The position numbers were made by a program, and so were the translations under genes. 64,000 nucleotides of DNA from Neoceratodus forsteri (lineage: Eukaryota; Chordata; Ceratodontiformes; Ceratodontidae). This document shows positions 1-11,121 of the stretch, in pieces. Every line of letters starts with the position of its first letter. Within the stretch, counting starts at the first letter, position 1. The notes beneath the pieces are model-generated. The model was not told the DNA's origin. It searched no databases and saw only the letters and a list, made by a program, of their open reading frames with translations. The stretch covers positions 609,922,001-609,986,000 of the forward strand of contig JADMNL010000023.1 of the NCBI GenBank assembly GCA_016271365.2, read 5' to 3'.

Positions 1-870
1 AGAGGATACACATGCTCTAGTGCAATAGTATCCGAGGCTAAGGTGATGGCATTATTATATCCAAACCAAAGTTTCAGATCCTTGCAATCTACAGGAAGTT
101 TAGATAGGTCAAGGACCACTACTAAGCCATCGGATTTAATATTCCATAAAGATCAGAACTTGACCATTTCCACAGGGGTTGGCCTACAAGGGGGTGCCAA
201 ATTGAGCCTCACCATGAAGTGATCAGACCACCTGACTGGTTCCACCCCACTTCCAAGGTCTCAATCCCCAGGAGAAAACCAGGTCAAGGGAATGGCATGT
301 TTATGAGTTGCAGTGGTAACCACCTGTGACAGGCCCAGTAAATTCAGCAACTGGAGGAAGTGTTGTCCAAATCCGAAAGTTCATCATCAATCCAGGCATT
401 GAAGTCACCCAGGACCATAAGTCTGGGTGACTCAAATGCCTGTCAACTGTGAAGTCCGCCACTTCCTTAATTGCTTCCATCTCTGAGTGGACAATAGATG
501 AGAGCTATTCTAGCCTGCACCTGCCACTACAGCACATTCAAATGAGCTGGCCACCTCAACTGGAACACTGATGAGATCCAGTTCAGTCTTGAAACAGACC
601 ACAACCCCCTGCGGTCCGACCTCGGGCAGTGTATCGCTGTGTACCGGACGGAATTGCGGCTCAAATATGGGACCCACATTATCATCCAGCCAGGTCTCAG
701 TGATGCAAGTCAGTTCTGCTGACCCAACAAGATCCACTAATCACTGCAGTCTTATTCCTGACTGATCTGGCATTGCACAACACTGCCCGAGTCGGACCGG
801 AACTCGGGATGGCTCTGTCACCTGCCCATCCCCAACGATGGTGCCCTTGGGTATGGGAGGTTAGGCAAGA
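1..870 (-). pseudogene. CR1-like LINE, endonuclease (APE) domain relic
   Basis: Read on the minus strand this is the start of a non-LTR retrotransposon ORF2, which nicks target DNA and primes reverse transcription. The peptide CNARSVRNKTAVI (about 865-800) gives way by frameshift to ITETWLDDN (about 700-675), and then VLGDFNAWIDDELSDLDN (about 415-360). These match the N-terminal Asn motif, the ETW motif and the GDFN block of APE-type LINE endonucleases. Further 3' the frame degrades around a DLVFS-like block at about 270. The reverse transcriptase would lie beyond the left edge of the window. Several frameshifts and stops make it inactive. Its wording differs from the CR1 copies at 16-25 kb, so it is probably another family. 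Confidence 0.75.
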
Positions 871-2640
871 TGGCCCATGCTCTAGACTCCATTTTGCCTC
901 AGAGCATCTTCTGGACTTAACAGCCCTGATAGGAGCACCCCTCTTCCAACCTCCACTGTTCACCCCCATCCCACTCCCTCCTGTGGGCAATACCTAAAGC
1001 CCGCAACATTGGTAGGTAGAAAAGCCAAAGGAGGGGACACAGAAAGGGGTGAGGGCATCGAGAGCAGAGGCTGAATAGCACATGACCGGGGACAACAAAT
1101 TGACAAATATCCCAGGCCTTCAACATAGTAAAAGAAACCACTCTGACTGGTCAGTTATAACAACTAAACATAATATACAAAACTCCAAGTCACAGCCTAT
1201 CCAAACCTTTTCCCACACCCCAACTAAATAATCTATACCAACTCCAAATAAAAATCAAATAACTAGATTAAATAACTTAAATAATAAAAGACCTAAACTC
1301 CCTATCACAGTAAAATAGTTAGCCCACTGGTCCTCTCACCACCTGTGCCAACCACATTAAGCTAACAAAACAAAATTAAAGCACCGGGCCTCTCACTTCC
1401 TGGTGCTCCTGCAACTAAACACCCTAAATCAAAATAATAAAATAAATAAACTGAAAAAAAGTTTATGGAAATCATTCAGACACCACCCTGTAGATAAATC
1501 TCTCACAAATATCTGTAGCAGGATGGATTCACAGATGTTTACTGAGCACTCTCACTGCTCACATAACACAAAAAATATACATGAATCAGTAAATAAAAAA
1601 AGTACTTGCAGTTGGGAGAAATCAGACTGGTTGTAGATCAACCAGCCCACAGTCTAAAACAGTCAGATATAGAGATTCGCTGTGCCAAGTCCAATGCCAT
1701 CCAGAGATCGACAACTCAAATAAGTCCCCAGTCTTCCAGTTTTCAAATGTTGAAACAGTCAAAGGTCACAGGTTCTCTTCCACAATTAATGAGGAATCAC
1801 CACAGAGGTCAATGGCCACCACTCACGACTCTGGGACAAGCCCACCCCCAGTCGACTACCTCAGAAGACTAGGAGGGGGAATAATGGGCCAGGTCATCCA
1901 ACCGACCCCACTCCCCACTCCTGTGTGGACACTAACCCCGAGGTCCCTCAAGAGGCCCTCAGATCAGCTTAAAACAAATCCAAGTTCAGTCAATCATACA
2001 GCAGAAGAGCACGGCCAAAAGTTTCCAAATGAAGTCTCAGAGCAATCTCCCAGCTAACCCTCCTAGAATCAAACACAAAGGTGTTCCAGAAGAAACTTCA
2101 GGGTCTTTAGATGTTTAATTAAAGATGATACCATCAGCACCACTGCTAAACCCTGTGCAGTGAAGTCTCTATGGCAATCCCTGATCAAAAACCTCCAGTG
2201 CCCAGTAAAACAGGCGCCCAGAGAATTCTAAGAGTGGTCCAAAGTGCAATCAGATGGTGCCCAAGTAAAGGCAGGTAAAAGAGTTCAATCCTCCATATTC
2301 CCAATACAACAGGGGCATTAATATCATCACAGCCCCTAGCTCCACGTAATGTCCAAGGCCAAAAACACAGCTCAGCCCAAGCCACAGAGGCGCACACTTG
2401 GCTCACAGGTCAGAACACGGCACTTGCAATAACAACTAAACCAGGAACAGCATAAAACAACATGCAGCAAAGCATGGTAGCATAGCAATGTGGAATGATA
2501 AAGCAGGCTGATGGTAAAATAAAACACAAATGAACAGACGCAAATGGACGATTAGCCTAGCATGGCTGCGCCATATTGATAAAGCATATTATGAGAGAAA
2601 GTGCAAGCAATGCTTTTATGTCTCTCACTTAAAACAGCAC
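871..2640. other. Unassigned, possibly 5' region of the minus-strand LINE
   Basis: No convincing gene is visible. Open frames are short, on both strands, and have no recognisable motif. The stretch lies immediately upstream (on the minus strand) of the LINE endonuclease, so it may be that element's ORF1 and 5' UTR, but I cannot identify an ORF1 domain or a 5' end. Confidence 0.3.
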
Positions 2641-2699
2641 CATTTTCAAAACCATAGCGAGTAAAGTCCACAATAAATGAAGAATCTACCTTGAATTTT

Positions 2700-3480
2700 G
2701 ACCTGTTTGAAGGTCTATCTGCAGAAAAATTGGTTGGAACATAATTTACAAAAGAACCTTCACCTAAGAAAAGAAAAGTGAAGTTAACAAGCAGCAGATA
2801 GCCATCAGTGAAACTGACAAGCCAAGACCCAACATGGAAATTGACACAGGTGACCACAATGAAAGTGCTGTCACTATTCCAGCTGAAATTAACTCCATTA
2901 TGGAACATAAAAGTACCAAAATGAAACTGATCCAATAGATGCAGATACAGAGTCAAGACAGCCGTCAGTGAAACTAACAAACAGAGAGCAGTCACTGAAA
3001 GTGACATGGCCGATAGCACTAAAAGTGATGTCAGCCTGCCAAATGAAAACCTCAGGTACAAAAAAAACAATGCTAGAGAAAGCAAATCAAATTTAAATGA
3101 GCCATAAACCACCGACTATCTAAAATTAATGAGCATTATTGCTTACACATGTAATGGAGAAACAGAAATCATGTTGTTTGGCAGTAATGAAATTAACCAA
3201 CTGTCAAATCAAACTATGCTGTCAAATATTGAAACTAAATCCATAGAAATGGCAGTCTTGGAACCAAAAAGCAGACACATGGAGCAAACAACTGAAGAAC
3301 TTGATTTCATTGGAAAAACATTAAAAAACACAAAAAGCACTCAAACAGCATTCAGTGTATTCAAAGACTGGATGAGTAGCCAAACTCAAACTATTGATTT
3401 TAAACAATGGATATTTGTGCAATTAGCAAACCTTGCAAGGGAATTGTATGCCTCCATAAGAAAACTGCAAAATTAACCCT
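2700..3480 (+). pseudogene. Unrecognised degenerate coding relic (possible gag-like ORF)
   Basis: I do not recognise this protein. The plus strand reads as polar, Lys/Glu/Asn-rich protein in successive frames: EPSPKKRKVKL at about 2755, then EIDTGDHNESAVTIPAEI at about 2840, then TAVSETNKQRAVTESDMA at about 2960, and finally a 115-codon open frame at 3129-3476. The shifts and the stop near 3106 suggest decay. PKKRKV is identical to the classical basic nuclear-localisation hexapeptide, though chance is possible in Lys-rich sequence. It lies on the same strand and about 450 bp upstream of a DIRS/Ngaro-like RNase H, so a gag-like ORF of that element is one reading. A 186-codon frame on the opposite strand (2552-3112) is hydrophobic in the way antisense of Lys/Asn-rich sequence is, so I treat it as a shadow. 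Confidence 0.35.
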
Positions 3481-3930
3481 ATACCATTAGCAGGTTCATT
3501 AATTTATTTGATGGAATAAATCAGCAAATGAACAATGTTGAGGTTGGCACAGTGATCAATATTCTAAGTAAACCAATATTTAACTTGATAAACAACATAT
3601 TTGTTTCTGTGTGCAACAAATTAGAAGAGATGGGAAAGACAGAGCTTTCCATCACCCTAGAACATTGGTTCCCATACTTTGTCACAGTGAGCCTCCTCCA
3701 AGCCATGAGAAAGATCTTGAGCCTCTCCCACATATTGAAATGATCTTGGGCCTCTCCATAGTAAAACAAACATTTTGCATAGTACATCAGGAATAAAGGA
3801 AACTCTTTTGAGCTGGTGTCTCTCATTTTATTCAGCTTATTGTAAACTCCCCCAGTAATCACCTCCCCAGGCCAGCCTACTTGCTCTGCTACTTTGACTC
3901 TCAAACCACCATTACCCCTTATTGCAATAT
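3481..3930 (+). other. Continuation of relic; weak hAT-terminus-like segment
   Basis: A further open stretch of 71 codons (3528-3743) follows the previous relic with no recognisable domain. At about 3662-3760 the sequence, beginning TTGGTTCCCATACTTTGTCA, recalls the ends of non-autonomous hAT (Charlie-like) elements, but no partner terminus was found. The rest is unassigned. Confidence 0.2.
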
Positions 3931-4400
3931 CTTCATGGGTCAGAGTGCTTTCTATGGCCTGGGCATGGGGGGCCTACTTTAGGGGCAGGTGGTGTTCTGA
4001 AGCATAGTCACCAGAATGGAACAAGAGAGGTTTGACTAAAGACATCACTCTATTACAGATCATGCCCATGTGGGTGAGCACCTTAGTTTTGAAGTGAAGA
4101 ACTCCACAACCTGAAAGTCACATTCTGGTGTGACAACAGAGTGGTAGTGAAGGTGCACAGCAAGAGGGGCTGATTTCTGAATCAGGCATGAGGATTTTAT
4201 GCCAATTAGTTTTACAAGGCCTTAAGCTAAACATGTCTTTTAGGGCAAAATGTATTGATGGGATTCAGAATGCCATAGATGAAAGCCTCCTGCGTCTGCA
4301 GCTGGACAGGTTTTCATCCCACTCATTAGGATTGAGGTTGCTTCTCAGGCAGCAGCCAATGGTGGGTCTAAGAGTGAGCTGCAAGGATTGGAATTGATAG
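3930..4400 (+). pseudogene. RNase H domain of a DIRS/Ngaro-like retroelement (decayed)
   Basis: The plus strand encodes the C-terminal RNase H part of a retroelement polymerase, which degrades the RNA of the RNA/DNA hybrid. Recognisable segments are GAYFRGRWCSE (about 3968-4001), GLTKDITLLQ (about 4033), VTFWCDNRVVVKVHSK (about 4117-4165, with the catalytic-type C-D-N) and a 69-codon open frame from 4188 containing LNMSFRAKCIDGIQNAIDES, equivalent to the conserved AKHIPG-N-ADxLSR tail. Stops and frameshifts separate the blocks, including a TAG after SEA. The DIRS/Ngaro assignment rests on the SGNH-hydrolase relic immediately downstream. The tyrosine recombinase expected in such elements is absent, so an internal deletion is likely. 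Confidence 0.65.
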
Positions 4401-4593
4401 CTATAAGTGCTTTGTCAGACCAAGTGATGTATGATTATGGATTACTAACATTCTATCCTTTTCTATTAAAGGAACAAGTGTTTTGAGTGATACAAAGGGG
4501 ATAAGAATCTTAGGTGTTTGGGGGAGGTGGGTGGGGGGTGTAGGGGACTGTCAGGATAATGCTCACAATTAATTTTCTTGCCAATAGGGTCAA

Positions 4594-5175
4594 GGAAGTG
4601 CCTAGAAGTATGGATCTGTGGGCACTCGTTTATTTGTTGGGTGGAAATGAGAGCGTCAAAAAAGCCTGGAAGAAGGCAGCTGTACCAGAACTCAAGGCAA
4701 TGAAGGATTACCTGAAAGAGGAATCAGAGGGATGAAGTGTCCTAGCTATTACCTACTTTGCTGGAGATGAGGGCTACGCTGACCACACTGGACATGCTCA
4801 TCATCCATTTAGAGGCAATGATATTGGCACCAGCCCCATGTTGGACATCTATTTTCAAATAAGAGACGATATTGGAAAAATTAAAAAGTGGTGGCCAGAC
4901 ATAGCTGTGGTCTGGTCAGACATGGTGCCAAGGAGGATTTGAAGACATGTTCCTAGCCATAAGGCTATCGACAGGGCCAGGAGGCAAATGAATCCAAGAG
5001 TAGGAGCTCTAGTGAGATCCACTGGAGGAAGGGTCATGAGGAAGGGCATAGATGGACAGGATGATGGATTTTACAGGGGAATGGGAAGCATTTGTATGGC
5101 ATGTGTATCGATATGTTTAACTCTGAAATCACAGATTGTGTGGACGCATGGCAGAAGCTGCTAGGCAGATAAATA
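4594..5175 (+). pseudogene. SGNH-hydrolase-like ORF of a DIRS/Ngaro-type element (decayed)
   Basis: The reading frame resembles the SGNH/GDSL-hydrolase-like protein carried by Ngaro/DIRS-type retrotransposons. Visible blocks are WICGHSFICW at 4611 (block I, GHS in place of GDS), IIHL followed after a one-base deletion by GNDIG at about 4800-4826 (block III, GGND), DDIGKIKKWWPDIAVVWSD ending at 4921, then after an in-frame TGA at 4940 KAIDRARRQMN and LVRSTGG, and DMFNSEITDCVDAWQKLLGR near 5110-5170. The usual DG-H block before the last segment is disrupted (DGFYRGMG, then a frameshift). The hydrolase's role in transposition is unknown. It follows the RNase H relic by about 200 bp on the same strand, supporting one decayed element with an internal loss. 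Confidence 0.7.
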
Positions 5176-5266
5176 TGGGGAATGCCTGCCTTCCAATGCA
5201 AGCTGGAGACAGGTTAGTGGAAGGAGAGAAGCAAGGAAGGGGGCAGGTTGTTTTGGGGAACAGAAA
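5176..5266. other. Short unassigned spacer
   Basis: Purine-rich sequence after the hydrolase relic, ending at the CR1 tail insertion. No feature is recognised. Confidence 0.3.
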
Positions 5267-5690
5267 CATAGAAACATAGAAGTTGACTACAGGGAAGGAC
5301 CGTAAGGCCCATCCAGTCTGCCCATTTCTTTTCTACCTTATAAATGTGCCATCAGCCTTTGCTCTGTCAGTGGCCTATCTATTCATACTCATCTGTATTG
5401 CTCCCTTATGCCTATCCTATGCCTGTTTGAAGCCCTGCACTGTATTCATAGCCACCACTTCCTGAGGTAGGCCATTCCATGCATCCATCACCCTTTCTGT
5501 GAAAAGAATTTCCTCACAGTCCCTTTAATCAGCCTCCTCTAATCTCATGCTGTGTCTTCTTGTCCTGCTATTTTTCTTATATTTAAACATGTTAGATTCT
5601 TTCACCTTGTTAATGCCCTTAAGGTGTTTGTATGTTTCGATCATACAGGTGGACTTAGAAGGCCAAGAACTGAAAAGATGAATGAAGTTT
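5267..5690 (-). mobile_element. 5'-truncated CR1 LINE tail
   Basis: The plus strand opens with two copies of GAAACATA, the complement of the CR1 3'-terminal octamer TTTCTATG, followed by GGCCCATCCAGTCTGCCCAT. That is the complement of the tail seen in the plus-strand CR1 copies at 18.7, 22.6 and 25.0 kb. The minus-strand translation gives the end of the RT ORF (IETYKHLKGINKVKESNMFK). It carries only the last ~420 bp, as expected for 5' truncation during target-primed reverse transcription. Confidence 0.85.
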
Positions 5691-7090
5691 TTGACACAAG
5701 TGTACACCAGCATCAGTGAAAAGAGAAGAAAAGGAGCAGAGTTGCCCCTAGGTGTACATCTGAGGAAGAAGGAAAGGAATATGTACAGAATGTTTAAAGG
5801 TAGATATAAGTGTGTATGTGTATATATATACTGTATAAGCTGGGTTTAAAATGAAAAATGGAATGATGAATGATGTAATATGTTATATAGAGAGAATTTG
5901 TGGATCACAATGATGATGTTCTCTGTAAATTATGAATTTGATCTAGTAAATTATCATCAGTCTGAGCACCCACAAACAACATGTCTGTGTGTCATTGGAT
6001 GGGGAATCTGGGGACAATGTAGCCTATACCATATAGTTATTCAGTTCAGCAAGCAGCCAATGGGGATAAATTATTTAGGCAACCTAATGTCTTCACTATA
6101 AAAGGAACTGGATATCAATGACTTTCATGTATCACTGCATTAGAAGCATAGCAGTGCACTTACCGTTTGAAGCTAGACTAGGCAGCCATGAAATAATGGC
6201 TGTAATTGGTTACTACTGTGAGTCCAGTTTGCATAACTACTGGACAGCATCAGTGGTAGATAAAAAATGGAGCCCTATCTTAAGTGTTGCAAATAGTGAA
6301 AGCCAACGTTCGTCATTGAATACAGATGCTGTATAAAGATAGAGCACATTGAAACTGAGCACCAAGAACCACAAGCAGACAAAGAAACAGTAACCAGTGA
6401 ATTGAAAGAAAGCTCCTTTGATATGTTTCCCAGTATCTCTGGCCAGTTCAACATTCAAACCTTCAACATTCATGTCTCTGTGAATTTGATTACTTACTAC
6501 TAGTTAAGGGCCATGAACTGTAACACTGATGTTTGTCATAGCAGAGCTCATAAAAGAGCATAATGTTTCAAAACTTGTAAATGCTTAGAAAATGTCAAAG
6601 GTTGACAAAGCATAGGCTTAGTACTACATTACTGCAAAGTTTCACTTACTTCAAATGATTGTATTTTGTGCATGACTGTTTTCTTTTGTGTTCAGGGTTG
6701 CAGGTGCAGTCTGAGCTGAAAAAAATACTTTCAGTTTATCTTTGCAGTGACATGTAATGTCATTCCTTGTTATAAAAAGCAGAGCCATTTTGGATAAAAT
6801 ATAGCTTTAATTAGAAATAGTATTACAAAACAATACTTAACACATGTACTTTGCATATAACAAAATATGTCAAACAATTTTATTCAAGGGAACTACTTTC
6901 TTAAGAGGAAGTATGCAGTTCAAATTAAGCAATACGTAATAAATTAATAAAGCTTCTATTTTGTTTTTCAAACAAAAAAATATTCCTTTTATAAGAGCAA
7001 TAATCCACTCTAGGCCATGGCTGTATGGGGCATTAATACACTTTCTCAGTGGTAGGAAGTCACTCAGCCTTCAGCCTCATGTCTCATAAT
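5691..7090. other. Unassigned AT-rich sequence
   Basis: No gene or known repeat recognised. There is a short TA-rich run at about 5820-5832. Open frames of 60-80 codons (5880-6101, 6118-6336, and 6237-6473 on the minus strand) carry no motif and look random. Confidence 0.35.
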
Positions 7091-7570
7091 TAGAGATTGG
7101 CAAGTGGCCTCAATTCGCTCTGTGGAGTGATTTGTGGAGTGAAGGCAGATTCACAGAGTGCTCCACAGTGCAAAGCGGAGTACTTACATCCTAAGAGGTA
7201 ACGCAAAGTCCATTGAAAACAATGACTTGTGTTATTCCACCATCCACAAACCACTACTCCACAAAATGAAGGTGAAGACATTGAAAACAATGTACTTCAC
7301 CTCACTTCACATTGTTTTAAGTTCCAAAGGCAGATTTTGCTGTGATTCATGGGATTTTAGGTCACATGGGTCTCAGACTGTTCTGAACAGCCTCAGTTCA
7401 GGGTAGTGTGTAGGAAGCTGTTGGAGACAGTCTGCTCCGAGAGCTCTCTGTGATTCAAACCTTTAAAAGCTGTTAAAAAGCCTTTTTGAGTCATTATGTT
7501 TGCTTGCGCATGTGCAAGAAACATAGTGCGACGATCCAAAATGCAGTGCCGTACGGTTGAAGGAGGCACC
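7091..7570 (+). mobile_element. Candidate left terminus of a large hAT-like element
   Basis: The segment begins TAGAGATTGGCAAGTG, which has the form of hAT terminal inverted repeats (TAGAGATGGGC and variants). It is followed by short direct and inverted words (GTGGAGTGATTTGTGGAGTG, GAAAACAATG twice). The part from about 7470 onward, including GCGCATGTGCAAGAAACA, recurs in inverted orientation near 53160. A degenerate hAT transposase lies 4 kb inside. No matching right terminus or 8-bp target duplication was found, so the boundary is inferred. Confidence 0.35.
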
Positions 7571-7639
7571 ACTTGAGTGAGCAGTGTCCCCTCCCCACAC
7601 ACACATGCGCACATGCACATTGCATGCTCATGTGGCTCC

Positions 7640-7920
7640 TACCTCCCTACGCACACACTATATGGCTGAGGGGTGCCCAATCCCCGTCAGCTCTACTGCC
7701 CCCCACAGTCTGGAATGGCCGACGGGGTGCCCAATCCCCCGCCAGCTTTACTGTTCCCCAGACAGACTATTTCAGGGTGCCACGCTGGGAGCCCACCCCA
7801 GCGTGGGCAAGAGTTCTATGGCTGACGGGGTGCTCAATCCCCATCAGCTCCACTGCCCCCCAACAGCCTTCCAGCTGCCATGCTGGGATCCCACCCCAGT
7901 GTGGCAAACGTCCCGTAGTC
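7640..7920. repeat. GC-rich short tandem repeats, imperfect
   Basis: Three or more copies of the phrase GGGGTGCCCAATCCCC followed by GTCAGCTCTACTGCCCCC occur at about 7668, 7724 and 7826, with intervals of about 55-100 bp. The same words appear inverted at 52650-52830 (GGGGATTGGGCACCC), so this belongs to the subterminal part of the large inverted-repeat pair. The overlapping open frames here come from biased composition and I do not call them genes. Confidence 0.6.
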
Positions 7921-8129
7921 CAAATAAAAAAACCTGAAAGAAAAACCTTCCTCACTGCTGTCTTCAACCCCTCTCCCACCCGCGCCCACCCACTGCACAC
8001 CCTGCCTTCCCACACCCCACCTCACCCCATACTTATCTCCGAGCTCAGCACAACGATCTTCGTGGACCAGGAACACGCCTTGCACTCTTCAAAGCCGACT
8101 CACGAACTGAGGAAATGCCGGTAAGCTGT

Positions 8130-9850
8130 AAAATGTAATGAATAGGGTTTTTTCAACTTTGCTGCATATCTCAGGCATTTTTGGATTTTGGCACCAAATT
8201 TTCAATACTAGGTTTTGGGACCCTCCTCATGAATTATGTCACTGTCATGGTGTTAATCAGGCCAAGGGTGATTTCAAGGTCACTGAGTGAAATCACCTTT
8301 CAGGACTGATTAATGAAATGACAGTGCCAGTGTTCATAAGGTGGGCTCTCAAAAGCCTATGTTGAAATTTGGTGAAACAATCCTAAAAATGACTGTTTTA
8401 CTGAGTGTCGCTGCTGTTCCTACTCACGTCAGTAGGTCGCAAATTTTCAATATTTTCACTCCAGATTTTCAACATTGCCATTTGACCACACTTCCTTATG
8501 AGTAGCACAGCTGTCATTTTCACATCTCACCCAAAATGTGTTTCCAGGCATGTAGCGCACAATGGCAGTCGGTGTGCACAATCAATGTACAGGACACATT
8601 AAGAAAACCACAGTGACACTGTTCATGAGCAGAGATGTTAAAATGGCTATGTTAAAATTTGGGGAAAAATTCCCAAAATGATTATTTTACAAGCATGCGT
8701 TGCGCTGTTCCTACGCAGCGTCAGAAGTTCATGAATTTCAATATTTTCACTCCAGATTTTCAACATTGCCATTTTACCACACCTCCTTATGAGCAGTACA
8801 ACTGTCATTTCTCACATCTCACCCAAAATGTGTTTCACAAGATGTAGCGCAGACAATGGCTTAGGTCGGTGTGCGAACTCAATGTATGGGACACATTAAG
8901 AAAATCACACTCACACTGTTCATGAGCAGAAGTGTTAAATGGCTATGTTAAAGATTTGGTGAAAAAATTCCCAAAATGACTGTTTTACTAGTGTTTGTTG
9001 CGCTGATCCTACACACGCGCCATAAGTTTGCAAATTTTCAATATTTTCACCCAGATTTTCAACATTGCCATTTTACCACACCTCCTTATGAGCAGTATAG
9101 CTGTCATTTTTTCACATCTCGCCTAAAACATGTTTCCGCTTCATGTAGCGCATAATGGCGCAGTCGGTGTGTGAAATCAATGTATGGGACAAGTTAAGAA
9201 AATCACAGTGACACTGTTCATGAGCAGAGGTCTTAAAATGGCTATTTTGAAAATTTGGTGAAACAATTCCTAAAATGACTGTGTTATGAGTGAGCATTGA
9301 CGTAGTTTCATGCACCCTCGTAAGTTCATGAATTTGTAATATTTTTAGTCCAGATTTTCACCAGTGGCATTTTTCACACTTCCTTATGAACAGTACAGCT
9401 GTCATTTTTCACAACATGGCCGAAATGTGTTTTCACACTTTCAGCACAGAAATGCGTGGTTGCTGTGGGAAATCTTTGTTCGGGACAGATAAAGAAAATC
9501 ACAGTGACACTGTTCATGACCAGAGATCCCAAATGCCTGTGTTGACAATCTACTGTAAACAATTCCCAAACTAATTACATTACAGATGCACATTGCACAG
9601 TTTCTACGCACTCGTGACTTCACTAGTTTTTTAATATTTTCACTGCAGATTTTCAACATTGCCATTTTTACACCTCCCCATGGACAGTACAGCTGTCATT
9701 TTTCACATCCTGTTCAGAATGTGTTTTTGCACCTGTGGTGACAAATGCCATAGTCGCTGTGCAAAGGCAGCTTGCTAACAAACTGATATTGCCACTGTTC
9801 ATGAGGTGGGGGTCACAAAACCCATGCTGAAAATTTGAGTGAAAATACCA
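8130..9850. repeat. ~296-bp tandem array (about five units), subterminal
   Basis: The anchor CATTTT-CACATCTCACCCAAAATGTG or a close variant occurs at about 8516, 8810, 9106, 9401 and 9697, a spacing of 294-296 bp. Each unit also carries ATTTTCAACATTGCCATTT, CACACCTCCTTATGAGCAGT and CACAGTGACACTGTTCATGA. Copies have drifted by perhaps 10-25%. The same unit in the opposite orientation forms the array at 51320-52080, and the adjoining 8040-8400 segment matches the complement of 52110-52440. Small open frames inside are by-products of the repeat. Confidence 0.8.
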
Positions 9851-11121
9851 ACAAATGCCTGAGGCGTTAGGGTTTCTGACCATAACACCCTACCCTGTAG
9901 AGAATGACAGGCATCAGGGTTGTGACTTGGAATTGTCACCTGCAATGCTCATACCATTCCACCCCCATCCACACCCTGCAGCCACTGAGGCATTGAGGTG
10001 TGCCTTGGACTCTTCGGCCCCAAAGTTCACCCCATTCTCCTATACTGCACCCATCTCACAATATTTCCTGATGGAATGAGGTGCGCATAATGGCCAAAGA
10101 CCCTAAGGCACACCGTGACACTTGTCGTGTCTGCACTAGGGTTTGGTGAAATGGCGTGGCGTTATGCCTGATGACCCAAAGGCACACCCCAATGCCTGTC
10201 ACTACCTGCAGGATGGTGATGGGGTTGGCTTTCAGTTCAATACTTCACTGCCATTCCTATTATGCAGCTCTGCAACTCTACACTACCAATGCCAATGCTA
10301 GCAAGCAAACATTCGCATTGACAAATGCTTGTTTTTTTTTGCTGAAAATTTAATATATCAATTGTAGGAAACCCTCCTGTGCTCATATCATTTATTGTTT
10401 GTGTGTGGATATTGAATGTTAATGTACAACATTCAGTCTGTGTACTGAGAGACAGGGAAGTGTGCTTTGGGGAGGGCATATTTGTGGTGTGTATGTAGAC
10501 TTAAGTAGGAGAAATAGGGAGTTCTTTGTTTTTGGTTATATTTTTCTTGTATAACTGACTGTGTTAATGTACACACAGTAATATTTTCAGTAATTGTTGA
10601 CATTTTTTGCTGATTGTATGTGGTGAAGGTCTGGAGCACCTGGTGCAGCACTGCATAATTTCAGGTTGTTTAAAATACATTATATATTATCGAGTTTTCA
10701 ATTTGCTACGCATTACTTGTAGACAAATTGTGTGAGTGTGTGTACTGTGCTTGACATCAAACAATTCAACTTTTATTGTTCCACAGTGTAATTGCAGGCA
10801 CAACAGTGTGAACCTTCTATCTACTGCACCTGCGTGATTTTGTACTGCCATTGTGGTATCTTTTCTTGGTTCTGAACTGCTGTAATCTGCAGTCAGTGCC
10901 CCCCACTGGCAAAGGTATTCTTTTCCAGATTGGATTGTTTGTAACTTGACAGCATCACCGTTAGTTAAGATATTGTTGAACTTGTTGTAACTTTGTGTCT
11001 GTATCTCTTGTTGAGGCCATAGTTTTTTGGGGGCTTCACATTCAGTGTCCCCCACTGGCACCCTCCCAGAGTGAACGCTCCAAAATCTAAATTTGTTTAG
11101 AATATTCTTGTTCACCCCCAA
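9851..11121. other. Unassigned spacer upstream of hAT ORF
   Basis: No recognised gene. A 153-codon minus-strand frame (10687-11148) has no visible domain. This stretch lies between the 296-bp array and the transposase relic, so it is probably the 5' untranslated or promoter part of the same element. Confidence 0.35.

Noticed and set aside
2552..3112. 186-codon minus-strand frame, hydrophobic
   Set aside because: It is antisense to Lys/Asn/Ser-rich plus-strand sequence that itself reads as decayed protein. No membrane-protein family or start context supports it.
7573..8124. 183-codon plus-strand frame rich in Pro and His
   Set aside because: It lies in GC-rich tandem repeats that also occur inverted at 52 kb with a different frame structure. 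No consistent protein.
8130..9850. Possible CRISPR-like array
   Set aside because: The units are ~296 bp with drift throughout, no short constant repeats with unique spacers, and the genome is eukaryotic.
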